From Reticulitermes speratus (lineage: Eukaryota; Arthropoda; Insecta; Blattodea; Rhinotermitidae), in assembly GCA_021186555.1 (NCBI GenBank), contig JAJKFL010000006.1:3023715-3087714 (forward strand): a stretch of DNA of 64,000 nt, read 5' to 3'. Under the pieces are notes generated by a model. The model saw only the letters and a list, made by a program, of their open reading frames with translations, was not told the origin of the DNA and searched no databases. Positions 21,873 through 33,428 of this stretch are shown here, one piece after another (position 1 is the first letter of the stretch; each line of letters begins with the position of its first letter). The position numbers and the translations under genes are program-made.

Positions 21873-22020
21873 TCACCGAACATTATTGGATCAGTTCGGC
21901 TCCCCCTCCACTCACCTATATTATAAAAAGTAAGGCTGGTAAAGGAGTGGAAGTAGGAAGAAGAAGGGACCAGGTGTCCCGCGCCAGTTGGTGTTATGTA
22001 ATTGACAAAGGCAGACCAGT

Positions 22021-22299
22021 TGTATTGAGTTTTGATGTCTGTATTGTTGTAATAAAGAATAAATTTTAACCCATTGGAAAGAGCATTTATGTTGTTGAGT
22101 GTATACCAAAATCTGTATTGAGTTTTGATGTATGTATTGTTGTAATAAAGAATAAATTTTAACCCATTGGAAAGAGCATTTATGTTGTTGAGTGTATACC
22201 AAAATCTGTATTGAGTTTTGATGTATGTATTGTTGTAATAAAGAATAAATTTTAACCCATTGGAAAGAGCATTCACATTGTTGAGTGTATACCAAAATC
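22021..22299 (+). repeat. 93-bp tandem repeat, 3 copies
   Basis: Exactly three 93-bp units, beginning tgtattgagttttgatg at 22021 and 22114 and 22207, nearly identical. The period is divisible by three, giving minus-strand ORFs of 135-151 codons that are repeat artefacts. Confidence 0.95.
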
Positions 22300-22389
22300 A
22301 GTAAAGAACGGTTACGTACTCTCTCCACAACTCACATACAACTCGCCTTTTAACCTACACTCAAGTCGGACAATTCCCAGCAGTAACAA

Positions 22390-22718
22390 TACTGTACAAG
22401 AGAGTAATATTTGTCCTTTAATTAAACTTATGATATTTCTGTAGATATTTTGTTGTCTGATTTAATAAAGTGTTAAATATAGAAAAATAAATTATGTGAA
22501 AGCTTCAAGATGGTGTAAATGCAGAAAATAAAGTTAGTAGGAAAACTTGAAAGCAAGGAATAGCCTGAAATACGTAGAGTCGAGATAATATCAAAATGGA
22601 CCATAAGCAAATAGGCTGAGATGACGTTACCTTAACTCATATGTCGCTCGATAGATGTCAGTGGGGGTCTCTTGTGTACACGGCAATGGAACATAGGTTT
22701 ACATGAAATAAGGGAATT
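22390..22718. other. No gene seen
   Basis: AT-rich; nothing recognisable. Confidence 0.45.
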
Positions 22719-23011
22719 TCTTTAGGTCTACTTTTTTTTCCTATGGCTCGACAGACCCTTGGGGGCCTGGGCCTCCTCGTTTTCGTCGAGGTTTCATGGT
22801 CACACACATTTGAGACACACCACACTCGGTAGGACTCCTCTGGATGAGTGATCAGCCCGTCGCAGAGACCTCTACCTGACAACACACAACACTCACAACA
22901 GACAGACATCCATGCCCCTGTGGGATTCAAACCCGCAATCCCAGTAAGCGAGCGGCCGCAGACCCACGCCTTAGACCGCGCGGCCACTGGGATCGGCTCT
23001 TTAGTTCTACT
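22719..23011 (-). mobile_element. SINE group C, near full length, probable TSD
   Basis: On the minus strand the head reads cgatcccagtggccgcgcgg, tctaaggcgtgggtc and gggtttgaatccc. A body with gacgggctgatcactc and gaggagtcctaccgagtg follows, ending ggctgtcgagcc-like. Flanked by tctttaggtctact (22719-22732) and tctttagttctact (22998-23011), one mismatch in 14. The A-box resembles tRNA-Leu (cgcggtctaaggc); this is a SINE head, not a tRNA gene. Confidence 0.85.
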
Positions 23012-23755
23012 AGCTCAGCAAATATCGGCTCTTCAAGAGGAATTCCGTCCAGTGAAATAATTTACGTAACTGGGTCGCTTTACGTTACATAAAGAACAAA
23101 ACTGATTTGGAGTTTAAAATGTGGAATATATAGACACAGTTTCCGGAATCTCTTTTCCGTGACAGACTATACTTCTAAAGAGAGACGGAGAGTGGATGAG
23201 TCTGAGCATGCCACATCATTACGACAGGTGGGAGAGAGAAACTGAAGAGGGTACAAGCACACGAAGAACTTGAGTGCCAGATAACGTAACCATTGAACTC
23301 CATAGGGAGTTATGGCGGCCGGAGAGGGAGGGTGTACAGCTGCGGCAATTTATTTAATTAACATACATTAATTTGTCATGCAAATACAGAGTGAACTGAC
23401 GGCCCCGGGCGCTGATACTTGCTGCACGAGTATAAGGTTACCGTGCTGTGCGCGGAGGCTCCACCACTCTCATAGCCCGCACATATTCTAATTCCATCAC
23501 TGTAACCTATGTTACAGTGTGTTCCCAAAAGTGGAATACTATTAACAACCTGGGGTATTTTTTTTCGTTTTTGAGGCTCAATATCAAGTGCAATAACCAC
23601 TTGAAGAATGACTTAACCTAAGTAAGAAATTCAGGAAATACTTTACGCAAAGTAACATGTAAATGGCAAAATCAAACACGTGTAAAATATGGAGGGGAAA
23701 GTGTAAAGTAACAAATATGCCTTACACTGTGAATTGTGTATTAAAAACCGCACTG
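23012..23755. other. No gene seen
   Basis: Unique-looking sequence without recognisable elements. Near 23190-23260 are faint similarities to the WAGHVA block of LINE family B (gcatgccacatc...gacaggtgggagagag), not callable. Confidence 0.4.
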
Positions 23756-24343
23756 TACAGGGCATACACAAAAGAATGGTGCGGTTTCAAAAGTGAATAA
23801 AAATTTATTTCTCACCTTACACGGGCATAACATACACGGTCAGCGGCGGCAACTGTCCAAGTTTCTTATTTGGTAATTACAATCCTTCAATGTGTGCACC
23901 CTGGGTCACACGACACACATCCACACGGTAATCAAACTCATCCCAGACCCGGTGTAACATGTCCGCTGTAATGGCCTGCAGTGCATGCGTTATCCGATCA
24001 CGAATTTCATGGATGGACGTGGGCAATGGTGGTACATAAACGCTGTCTTTAACGAACCCCTAAAGAAAGAAATCGCACGGTGTAAGATCTGGCGAAAGGG
24101 GTGGCCAAGGGAGATGGTTCTTGTCTCAATTTGCAGCAGCACGTCCGATCCAGCGCTGTGGAAGAACACGATTGAGAAGCACTCGTTCATTCCTAGCAGT
24201 AAGCATGAGAAGCGAACTGCTGGTAGCGCATGAGAAACTTGGAGAGTTGCCGCCGCTGACGGTGTATGTTGTGCCCGTGTAAGGTGAGACATAAATTTTT
24301 ATTCACTTATGAAACCGCACCATTCTTTTGTGTATGCCCTGTA
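23756..24343 (-). mobile_element. Tc1/mariner deletion derivative, 588 bp
   Basis: Same TA-flanked 31-bp termini as the element at 17766 and nearly identical outer 120 bp on each side. It kept a longer C-terminal part of the transposase but lost the whole N-terminal half, so the two copies arose by different internal deletions of the same parent family. Confidence 0.93.
23877..24192 (-). pseudogene. Tc1/mariner transposase, C-terminal third
   Basis: Minus strand reads NERVLLNRVLPQRWIGRAAA, then a stop, then KNHLPWPPLSPDLTPCDFFL followed by a TAG in place of the usual Trp codon, then GFVKDSVYVPPLPTSIHEIR, a DMLHRVWDEFDYRVDVCRV block and GAHIEGL with stop at 23877-23879. The SPDLTPCD block holds the last catalytic aspartate of the D,D,D triad. 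Two in-frame stops and absence of the N-terminal two thirds make it dead. Confidence 0.85.
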
Positions 24344-25790
24344 TAACTATTATCATTCCTGTTAGTATAATGTTAAATTAAAGAAATAATTTTAAATTCA
24401 TTTTATAAATAGAAAATCACTTTTAATTCTTTTGAACATAGAGACTGGTCCTTAGATTTCAATAGTTGCTTCCAAATTCGATAAAATAAGAAACTGGACA
24501 TGGTACCCCATAAAAAACACACTTTTTACATTACATACATTCTTGTTATTTCTTGTTTATTCTGCAAATAATGTAAGACTTATAAGCACAACCCGTGGGC
24601 AAAATATTGAACCCTTAAATGTCGATAAATGTGGTGAGTATAAATACCAATACGGATGATAAGCCAATGCATAGCTGTCCTGTGTAATCGTGGTTAATTC
24701 AGTTACTGTTCTCTGTTTAGTGTTGACAATTGAAATATTGCACACTGAATAAACGTACTGTGTGCGGGTCAGTAAAAGAATTAACACGTGTGGTCGACTT
24801 TCATATCTGCCACCTGCTCCTCTATCCTAACTACACTGCAAATCGCCCATCCGTCAGTAAAAATAAGGAACGTAAAACGCAAAGAGAGGGAGTAGGGTTA
24901 CAAAGTACAAATGGTGGAAGCAAGGAAAGGCATATAGAGTAGAGGTATCTGCTTTTAGGTATAAGGGTCGGGGGGGGGGGAATCTGTGTTTATTCTTTCA
25001 GTGACTCGAGTATAGTTGGTAGTTGTTAACGTGTCTGTCGACTGCCCCATTAATTGTCCACGGTGCCATGTACTTTGTATATTTTTTTAATTTCACAGCG
25101 GTAATTTATCATGTCACATTTTCTACTATAAGCAAAAAAAAAAGGAAACGGGTGTGGGAGATATTTAAGCGCTCAGGAAGCGAAGTCTGGCTCATCAGGA
25201 ACAAAAGTATACATCATTTACTTTGTCAGGACGGTGATATAATCATGTAGAACATGAAGAAAAATGACTTCGAACTGTCATCACATTTTAATCCCCCCTC
25301 CCTTCACCCCCAACCCCCGTACAGAAATCCCTACCCTATTACAATGACCTTTCACAATTTTCGCGGCGTTACGCATGTAGAATGTCTTTTATTATTCGCT
25401 ATTTCCACGATCCATGTATATTTTGCTTGCGCTTTCCCAGTTTTTCTTCCCGTTACGAGTCCACTTCATGTCAAGGCTTTGTTACTTTACTGCTTGTTCT
25501 CCAGTTACGGACTTCCAGTGAACTCCACTAAGTCTCTCGTTCCAGCGGATGCGTTTCTTCGCACATAAACAACTGTCACCAACTCTTATATTTTTGTGCG
25601 TATCAGGGGTGGCCATATCATTATGCATATTAGCGACACAATGTCAGTTGTAGCAGTAGGCTGAGACGATTTTCTTGGTGCTGCCGCCTCAAATGGACCT
25701 ATTTTATGATAAAGGGCGGAGGAATACCAAAATGTTGGGAGCGAAACTAAAAATATGCATGGGTAAGAAAAGGAGGAAGAATGTTAGGGA
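24344..25790. other. No gene seen
   Basis: AT-rich, with a G run at 24969-24979. Several 70-104 codon ORFs (for example 25254-25568) show no domain, no start context and no codon pattern distinct from their surroundings. Confidence 0.5.
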
Positions 25791-25797
25791 TAAAACA

Positions 25798-26143
25798 TAT
25801 ACGTAAGGCGGATAATAACACATATACGTAAGGCGGATAATAACACATATACGTAAGGCGGATAATAACACATATACGTAAGGCGGATAATAACACATAT
25901 ACGTAAGGCGGATAATAACACATATACGTAAGGCGGATAATAACACATATACGTAAGGCGGATAATAACACATATACGTAAGGCGGATAATAACACATAT
26001 ACGTAAGGCGGATAATAACACATATACGTAAGGCGGATAATAACACATATACGTAAGGCGGATAATAACACATATACGTAAGGCGGATAATAACACATAT
26101 ACGTAAGGCGGATAATAACACATATACGTAAGGCGGATAATAC
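25798..26143 (+). repeat. 25-bp satellite, about 14 copies
   Basis: Fourteen essentially perfect 25-bp units containing CACATATACGTAAGGCGG and gataata. No stops on the minus strand in the repeat, so three minus frames stay open for about 180-260 codons reading as repeated CVIIRLTYMCYYPPYVYVLL-like peptides; artefact. Confidence 0.97.
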
Positions 26144-26545
26144 ATAAAATGAGCAGCGATAATACGTAAAAAAGAGGGAGGATGATATATAAAAAGCAGA
26201 GACAATACATAAAAATTGTATGGATAATACATAAAAATAGAGGGGATAATAGATAAAGAAGCGGGGAAATACATAAAAATCGTGGATAATACATAAGAGA
26301 AAGTGGATAATACATAAAGAGCGGGGATAATACATAAAAATAGAGGGATAATAGATAAAGAAACGGGGAAATACATAAAAATAGCGTGGATATTACATAA
26401 GAGAAAGGGGATAATATATAAAAGAGCGGGATAATACATAAAAAGAGGGGATATTAGATAAAGAAGAGGGGAAATACATAAAAAGAGCGGGATAATACAT
26501 AAAAAGGAAAGATAATACATAAAACAGATTGGAGGTGATACATAA
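26144..26545 (+). repeat. Degenerate flank of the 25-bp satellite
   Basis: About 400 bp of loosely periodic words (gataatacataaaa, with inserted agaggg or agcgggg) at 20-28 bp spacing. It looks like older, decayed or differently diverged units next to the homogeneous core. Some longer segments repeat (ataaagaagcggggaaatac near 26252, 26355, 26460), suggesting a larger unit of about 100 bp. Confidence 0.8.
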
Positions 26546-26599
26546 CAATACTTCGGAACAGAATAAAAATTATACTTCCCTACTCATAAATTTTTAGTT

Positions 26600-26945
26600 T
26601 TACATAACTATTATTATTATTATTATTATTATTGTGCTTCTATTGCTATGAACAGCTTATTACTAAAGTACACACTTTGTAGATGTTTAGTTTGGCGGAC
26701 ACAACATTAAACATTCCCATCGTTGCCATGTTTGCACAACTTCACTTACAAATAAAGTTCCACAAGAATGTGCAGGCATGTCTACTGCCTAACTCCGCGC
26801 CAAACGTAACACGTGCAGCTCCAATAACTCATTATTAATCGCCATCAAACTGAGAACGGAAGACAAATTTTGCGTGGCCGCCATGTCAGTACTTTATACG
26901 TCACACAAATATTTCCTCCAGAAAAGCTGCATATTTTTCCCAAAA
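26600..26945. other. (TTA)n tract and unique sequence
   Basis: A (tta)8-type microsatellite at 26609-26633; the rest shows nothing. Confidence 0.6.
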
Positions 26946-27027
26946 TACAGGGCATACACAAAAGAATGGTGCGGTTTTAATAGTGTTCACTATTAACACC
27001 GCACCATTCTTTTGTGTATGCCCTGTA
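26946..27027. mobile_element. Minimal mariner-family MITE, 82 bp
   Basis: Perfect 31-bp termini (CAGGGCATACACAAAAGAAT and complement at the right end), TA flanks, and only about 16 bp between the two repeats, itself a small palindrome (aatagtg and cactatt). The smallest intact member of the family here. Confidence 0.95.
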
Positions 27028-27262
27028 TATTATCTACAACATTTTAACACCAGAAAGCAACTGGCCCTCCTGTTCCTGCCCCACTACAAGTTTGTGTGTC
27101 TGCCATGTTGTTCTTATAAATGTTGTATATTTAAAAGTACAGCGTTGGTGTTTCTTTCAATGGCGTAAGGTTTAATGCCATGTTTCGTAAAAATTCCTTC
27201 AAACCATTCAACATGAAGTGAGATAACCTCCCCCCGCGCGCGCACACACACAGATATAGAGG

Positions 27263-27842
27263 CTACAAACATAGCTACCTAGATTAGCCACAAACATAGC
27301 TACATAGATTAGCCACAAACATAGCTACATAGATTAGCCACAAACATAGCTACCTAGATTAGCCATAAACATAGCTACATAGATTAGCCACAAACATAGC
27401 TACCTAGATTAGCCACAAACATAGCTACATAGATTAGCCACAAACATAGCTACCTAGATTAGCCACAAACATATCTACCTAGATTAGCCACAAACATAGC
27501 TACCTAGATTAGCCACAAACATAGCTACCTAGATTAGTTACAAACATATCTACCTAGATTAGCCACAGACATAGCTACCTAGATTAGCCACAGACATAGC
27601 TACCTAGATTAGCCACAAATATAACTACCTAGATTAGCCACAAACATAGCTACCTAGATTAGCCACAAACAGCTACCTAGATTAGCCACAAACATAGCTA
27701 CCTAGATTAGTTACAAATATATCTACCTAGATTAGCCACAGACATAGCTACCTAGATTAGCCACAAATATAACTACCTAGATTAGCCACAAACATAGCTA
27801 CCTAGATTTGCCACAAACATAGCTACCTAGATTTGCCACAAA
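27263..27842 (+). repeat. 25-bp satellite (second family), about 23 copies
   Basis: Tandem 25-bp units containing CTACCTAGATTAGCCACAAA and catag. The early part alternates ctacctag with ctacatag types; later units carry cagacatag, caaatataa and agttaca variants, and one unit lacks four bases (acagctacc). Unrelated in sequence to the 25-bp array at 25798. Confidence 0.96.
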
Positions 27843-27844
27843 CC

Positions 27845-28500
27845 CGTTACTTTTGCACGCAAACTTATTTTATATTAAGCGATAAACGGGCTAAAATTGC
27901 AATTAAGTAATTAAATATTGACATTATTACAATAAAATTAACGTATTAGTTAATTATAATTTCCTTCTTAGGACTTTTTAAGAACCTAAGTTTCTCAACG
28001 AGAAGTTCGTCCTCTGTCACTGTCACTGTCACTGTCAGTGTCACTGATATTTTGTAATAAATACATGAAATTCCATTTTATAAAATTATGACTGGAATAC
28101 ACTTGCGTTAATTTCTATTAGGGAGTACTTAAAACTGAAAGCGTAAGGGGGATGGTGGGGCTTACTACACCGTATTTTCTCACTTCTCCCACTGTAAAGT
28201 TCCCAGCACAAGATGCGTGTCCATGTAACATGCACGAAGACCATTACAGCTTAAATTTTGTTCACAAAATGTCACTACGCGTGCGCAGTGCCTCAGACCA
28301 TTCTAACAATTGCTCTTCATGGTGACCGTGGATTAGAAGTTAAAGCGTGTTCGAGACGTGTTGCGGGCCGGAGACATAAGTCCGGCGGGCCGCAGGTTGC
28401 ACATCATTGGTCTACACTCGAACCTTGACGGTAATAGAGTCAAATACAGTAACAGCTCTCGAAGAAAAAATATTGTTAATGACTAAATGTGCAATCAATG
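27845..28500. other. No gene seen
   Basis: A short (tgtcac)n run at 28012-28040; otherwise unique sequence. Confidence 0.5.
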
Positions 28501-28504
28501 TTGA

Positions 28505-28743
28505 CGCTGAACGCAATCTTAACCTAGGCACTAGATGGAGGCGAATGGATATTATACGACCTTGCCACATCACGCAGGGGAAAGACTTCCCGATACAAAA
28601 TTAATAGGGGGCTGGGGGGTAGGGGGGACAGATCCTGTCTAGGCGCTCAACAGAAGGGAGTAGCTGGAATATGCCAGGAACCGAAACCAAATTCCTTGGT
28701 AGTACAGCACATTGCTTAGTCACTACATTGACTGAGCTACCCC
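28505..28743 (-). mobile_element. SINE group E, diverged
   Basis: Minus strand head near 28743 reads ggggtagctcagtcaatgta, gtgactaagc, followed by a body; plus-strand words cctaggcactagatggagg near 28525 match the 3' end of group E (61290, 47455). The B-box is degraded. Confidence 0.55.
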
Positions 28744-28749
28744 ACTTCA

Positions 28750-29285
28750 ATATATTAAGAAATACATAGTCTTATTTATAAAATAAAAAAATCGGGCTAT
28801 CGGTCGTGTTATCGTTGGGCTACGATGCGATGACGTCATGACGCCAGGGCTGCTGATGTACAAAGAATGCAACAGAGTAGCCGAAAGCTGTAAAAACTGT
28901 GTAAACTTCGCTTTGTACACCCCTAAGTTAAAGCTGCAGGGAGTTAGAACCATCCGCGTCATTTTCCCCTCATATTCCTCATCAATCTTGCTTACAGAAA
29001 GACTATAGTCTTTTTTTTTTAAAGAAGCGTCGAAAGACGCGATGTCGCTGGAACAAATAAAAGGGAAAAGATAATGTTAGACGAAATAAATAGCTTCCAT
29101 AATTTCACAAGCATGCAGTACTTTAAGTTACTCTAATATCTTGTGTTTATTTTCCTCCGGCAAACTGGATAATTGGCCCTAGAAATTTGAGCTTGAAAAA
29201 AAAAGAAGAGGAAGAAGAAGAAGCATGGGGTATAGTGACAAGCACTGAATTTATTATTACAGGGGAAAACAGAAAATCTACTGCT
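28750..29285. other. No gene seen
   Basis: AT-rich with a T9 run and a gaa-rich tract (29198-29225). Confidence 0.5.
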
Positions 29286-29289
29286 CTGA

Positions 29290-29672
29290 AAGTCCTCAGG
29301 CAGTGCCCGCTCGTCCTTCTGGTAAACTTAGGCTGAAGGGAAATTAGAGCATTGGTAAGCGAAGAAGGTAACGTGACAGGAAGTGGACTGTTTTTTTTTG
29401 TGGTGAAGGGTCCCGCAGCAGATGCTACGGACGCACCGCAGCCTTGAAGGCTTATTGTGCAACCCTGTGATGAAGATGATTAGTTTTTTCGTTTTTACTT
29501 GTAATGGAGCACCGGTGGAATAAAATTGACAGGGGAAAACCGAAGTACTCGGGGAAAAACCTGTCCCAGTGCCACTTTGTCCACCACAAATCCCACATAG
29601 ACTGACCCGGGATAGAACATGAGCCTCCGCGGTGATAGGCCGGCGACTAAACGCCTGAGCCATGGCACGGCC
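29290..29672 (-). mobile_element. SINE group D
   Basis: Minus strand head near 29672 reads gggccgtgccatggctcagg, cgtttagtcgccggcc, and a B-box-like catgttctatcccgg. The body has gtggacaaagtggcactggg and ttccaccggtgctcc, and the 3' word agaaggacgagcgggc lies near 29310. About 130 bp between the body and the 3' word are absent from the copy at 31905, so this copy holds an insertion or is the longer form. Confidence 0.75.
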
Positions 29673-29689
29673 CAAGTGGACTGTTAGAG

Positions 29690-30180
29690 CTTGCAGAAGA
29701 AGAATGACTTTGAGAATTTAGACTTATGTTGTGTTTGAATTTGCAGCATTATGACGAAATTTTGATAATGCTGGGAGGGCTGCTTTGGGCGGAAATATTG
29801 AAATTATTTTCTGCGAGGAATGAATGAGAAACATGCAATGCAAAGTGGGTTTGGATACCAACTGGACACTTGTTCTAGGACCGAGGAAATTGCAATGAAA
29901 TATTACAAAATGTCAGTTTGTACTTAGCACAGAAAAAAGTCCGTCTTCTGTACATAGATAAAATGGCTAATGTTGTTTAGTAGAATATTTGCTCTTTACT
30001 CTGAGCATCATAAAAAATAGGGGATGGTCTCTGGGTGGCAGATATCATAATTAAAATCCTTATTTCCTTCTCATTATAACAGTATTCATTTTCAGTCTAC
30101 ATTGGACAAACGGACCGTCCACCGCTTATCAAAATAAGAATACGACTACGAGTTTTGAGGTTGTCACAGCAGCTTTGCTA
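29690..30180. other. No gene seen
   Basis: AT-rich; nothing recognisable. Confidence 0.45.
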
Positions 30181-30184
30181 AGGT

Positions 30185-30310
30185 TTCAGATCTTTCTGGA
30201 TGCGACTCTGTATCGTAGGGTCAGTAATTCCCGACGTTTCGAAAAAAAATCGTTATAATCGACCCTGGAAGATGAGGGACTGTGATCCTTCCAAAAGTCG
30301 ACAAAAATTC
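30185..30310 (+). repeat. GACGTTTCG hairpin family, partial
   Basis: Reads tctttctggatgcgactctg, then aattcccgacgtttcgaaaa and a ctggaagatgaggga block in the usual place of the ccatcttcag word's complement. Confidence 0.6.
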
Positions 30311-30339
30311 ATAGAAGGATAGAGCATCACACACTTAAG

Positions 30340-31090
30340 GGTCTGTATCTTCAACATGCGTCTGCATCCTGAACATGTCAACAGTATTTTCCTCCGAAAG
30401 TTTGGTAACTACCTACCAGAGCACACGATATCATAACCTGTATCTTTACTGCCTTAAAACCTCAGCTGGTAAAAGTATGTAGAAAGTTTTAATTGGCGTT
30501 TGAAGAAACAATATTCTGCTAAGGTCAGATTAGATAGTTTTGTCCGGGAGTGTTTCCCAGACTGCTGTAGGTTATCTGGTGTTGCAGTTGTTACAGTGCG
30601 GATGTAGGGCTTGCTATACGACGGTCCTGTGATGTAATCACAGCACGCTGACACGTGTGTGTGTACCACAGGAATTACTGACCAAATTATTACACGATAC
30701 AAGGACAACGTGTACCAAGTGATAATGATGTAATTACCCGTACAAGTCTGTCGATGCTACATGAACCTCCGTGTTATTGTTCAAAATCAGCATTCAACAC
30801 CCTCCCCCCCACCCCCCAATTAATTCCAGTATCTATAAGACTGAATTTAGTTACGAACAAAAAAAAAAAAAAAAAATATATTTTCGGAAGGTTTATATGC
30901 AGGCAGTACAGTCCGGCTAAAGAAGAAGGACCTAACTATCCACAGGCAGTACAATCCAGCTTCGGAATCTGACAGTAGCTCAGATACTCAAGAAATTCTC
31001 AGATTTTTCTAGAAACCAAATGTTCATTTCCGTACTCACAAAAGCCTTGCTCCTTTTAGGGAACAAATTTAATGTAAATTAAGTATACAT
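30340..31090. other. No gene seen
   Basis: Unique-looking sequence with an A17-type homopolymer at 30860-30877. Confidence 0.45.
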
Positions 31091-31094
31091 TTCC

Positions 31095-31245
31095 TTGCGA
31101 CCTTCTGGGTATGACACCGTGTATTTTGGTACGTAATTACCGACGTTTTGGAGGGACCTTTTGTTCTGAAGATGGAGAGACAGCAGGTTGCTCCGAAACA
31201 TCACTATATATCTACCAAACTACGCGGGTCATCACAGAAGTCTGT
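31095..31245. mobile_element. GACGTTTCG hairpin element, both halves
   Basis: Left half: gaccttctgggtatgacacc, gtgtattttggtac, accgacgttttggaggga. Centre: tctgaagatggagagacagc. Right half: ggttgctccgaaacatcact, ctaccaaactacgcgggtca, cacagaagtc. Arms are inverted copies with moderate divergence, total about 150 bp. Confidence 0.75.
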
Positions 31246-31249
31246 AAGG

Positions 31250-31900
31250 TTTCGAATATGTTTTGTTACAATACAAAATATGTGTCACTTTTGCATTAAC
31301 TTTTACAATTGTTGAAAACAGGAAGAGAGGAACAGAGAAACATTACAAGACGCAGAAAGAACGACGTTTTTACTCGCAAAGTAACGAAGAGAAAAGAAAA
31401 CATTTTCCTTAATGCAATTCCACTTCACACAATAGGAGGAAGAAAACTATAATAAAAGGTGTTGTTTTGTGTACCAAAAGTTATCTAACGTTAGGCTTGG
31501 CGATATATTCTCTGAGCGGCATATCAGACATCTTAATGCAAGCTGGCGTTCTTTATAACCAGCTACATGCTTAAGTAACTTCATTAAATGTTCTTCAGAG
31601 GCTAACAACAATGGTAACTCGTCGCGCAGCGCCACTGGTCTGTATTAATGTTTGAACTGTTGTTGCTTTCTGCGTGAATGTGTGAGGGGATTTATTGCAC
31701 GAAAATGGAACGGCGTTCTTTGTTAGCTGTCACACCGACGGAGACTGCAAATTAATATATATATAAGCCGCTAAATAAAATTCCGTATCAATTTACTTAA
31801 CGGAATATATTTCAAACGTTAAACATGTACAAATAATGTGAAAGAACTTTCTTTCTGTCCAATATTCTCTGACATCACAAAGAGGATAGTTTTGTTTGAA
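31250..31900. other. No gene seen
   Basis: AT-rich; nothing recognisable. Confidence 0.45.
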
Positions 31901-31904
31901 GTTT

Positions 31905-32127
31905 ACGAGGCATCACCCGCTTGTCCTTCTTACAGAATTAATGTTAAAATACAGACGAGTATAGAGCATTGGTAGAATGGCAGTGACACGGGAGAACAGA
32001 AGTACTCGGTGAAAATCCTGTCCCAATGCCACCTTAAACACCATAAATCCCACATGGACTGGTCTGGGATCGAAAACGGGACTTCGCGTTGGAGGTCGGT
32101 GACTTATCGCCTGAGCCATTGCACATT
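31905..32127 (-). mobile_element. SINE group D
   Basis: Minus strand head near 32127: aatggctcaggcgataagtc, then a B-box-like gttttcgatccc; body words catgtgggatttatggtg and ggcattgggacaggatttt; 3' word agaaggacaagcggg near 31915. Full length relative to other group D copies. Confidence 0.78.
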
Positions 32128-32139
32128 CGTAAGTAGAAA

Positions 32140-32865
32140 ACGCCTGTCTCGTATTGCGGACCTAACACAGAACACAACACATGAAATTTACTCCGCACTT
32201 TTGCCAATAGTCACTGTAGTGACGGCTTTTAAAGCGCAGTGCTGCTAAGTTCTTGGAGGCAGCTTCCTCGCAGTATTTCCACAAAACCCCAAGCAATATT
32301 GCACAGTTGTGGACACCGGTATAGGGGAGAAGCTTTAAAAGAAAAAATACCTAATAAAGTTTAGCCCTTTATTCATCTTAAGGTACGAGCTATGTTCTGT
32401 GAGATGTGCAGTTCTCAGGGCAACGTCTACAGACACAATAATTGGGGCACAAATAGAAGAAGACGATGGATATTGAAGAAAGGAGTGATAAAAACTTCAC
32501 TTATCCTTTCCCCCACCCCCACCCTTCACTATATTTCTTCATATTATTCCGTGTTGTTCGTTTTTCTAACGTGAAGATATAGGCAGCAGCTTAACACACG
32601 TTATCGTAACCATCTACAAAAGCACACATTGCTACATCTTTATATATCTTCACTACACCTCAACAGAGAGAGATTAGTGAATGACACATTGCTAGTCTCT
32701 TATCTATCACACGCACTTTTTAATTTATGGAAAGGCCAGGCAAAATGAATTAAAATGTCACTTCCAAAAAAAAATCAGAATGTTCTAGATAATAATTCGT
32801 AACAAATAGACTGTAATGGTTGAAACACGAGGTGAGGCCCTGCAAGCATTACAGCCTGTAAATTA
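32140..32865. other. No gene seen
   Basis: AT-rich unique sequence. Confidence 0.45.
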
Positions 32866-32867
32866 AA

Positions 32868-33428
32868 TACAGTGTGTCCACAAAGTCCCTTCGGGGTTTT
32901 GAAAAATTGTGGCGCGCAAATAATTTGACCTAGCCACATGCGGTTTGCGGCAGATTACAGTGAAACTCTGAAAGTTTTTTACTGACCTCAGTAGACCTCG
33001 ATACGGGCTCCCTTGGTAGCACGGAGAACGTCCAGACAAATATTCAAGCTCTTGCCATGTTCTGTGGAGCATGTCCGCTGGAATAGCCGAGATCGCATTC
33101 CTGATACGGATCTTCAGGTCATCAAGTCCGTTAACTGGTGTTCGGAACACATTGCTCTTGACATAACCCCACAGGAAAAAATCCAGTGGTGTCAGGTCTG
33201 GTGAACGTGGAGGCCAAGGCATTGGACCGTCTCTGCCGATCCATCTTCCTCGAATATCGTCTGGACGTTCTCCGTGATACCAAGGGAGCCCACATCGAGG
33301 TCTACTGAGGTCAGTAAAAAACTTCCAGAGTTTCACTGTAATCTGCCGCAAACCGCATGTGGCTAGCTCAATTTGTTTGCGCGCCACAATTTTTCAAAAC
33401 CCCGAAGGGACTTTGTGGACACACTGTA
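32868..33428 (-). mobile_element. Tc1/mariner derivative with extended (about 130-bp) inverted repeats
   Basis: TA-flanked ends starting CAGTGTGTCCACAAAGTCCC. The inverted repeat runs on for about 130 bp, through the 3' UTR and into the last codons of the transposase, so both ends derive from the same (3') end of the parent element. Central 260 bp encodes a C-terminal transposase remnant. Confidence 0.92.
32998..33261 (-). pseudogene. Tc1/mariner transposase, C-terminal fragment
   Basis: Minus strand translation holds DDIRGRWIGRDGPMPWPPRS, then PDLTPLDFFLWGYVKSNVFR, DDLKIRIRNAISAIPADMLH and RTWQELEYL. This is the last-catalytic-aspartate block and the C-terminal tail of a D,D,D transposase, related to but distinct from that at 23877. 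The ORF it sits in runs on through both inverted repeats (33387 to 32863), so its ends are terminal-repeat sequence rather than protein. Confidence 0.85.

Noticed and set aside
25704..26520. Minus-strand ORFs of 183-257 codons with hydrophobic Tyr/Cys/Leu peptides
   Set aside because: Generated by the 25-bp array and its decayed flank in three frames; hydrophobicity is due to AT-rich composition.
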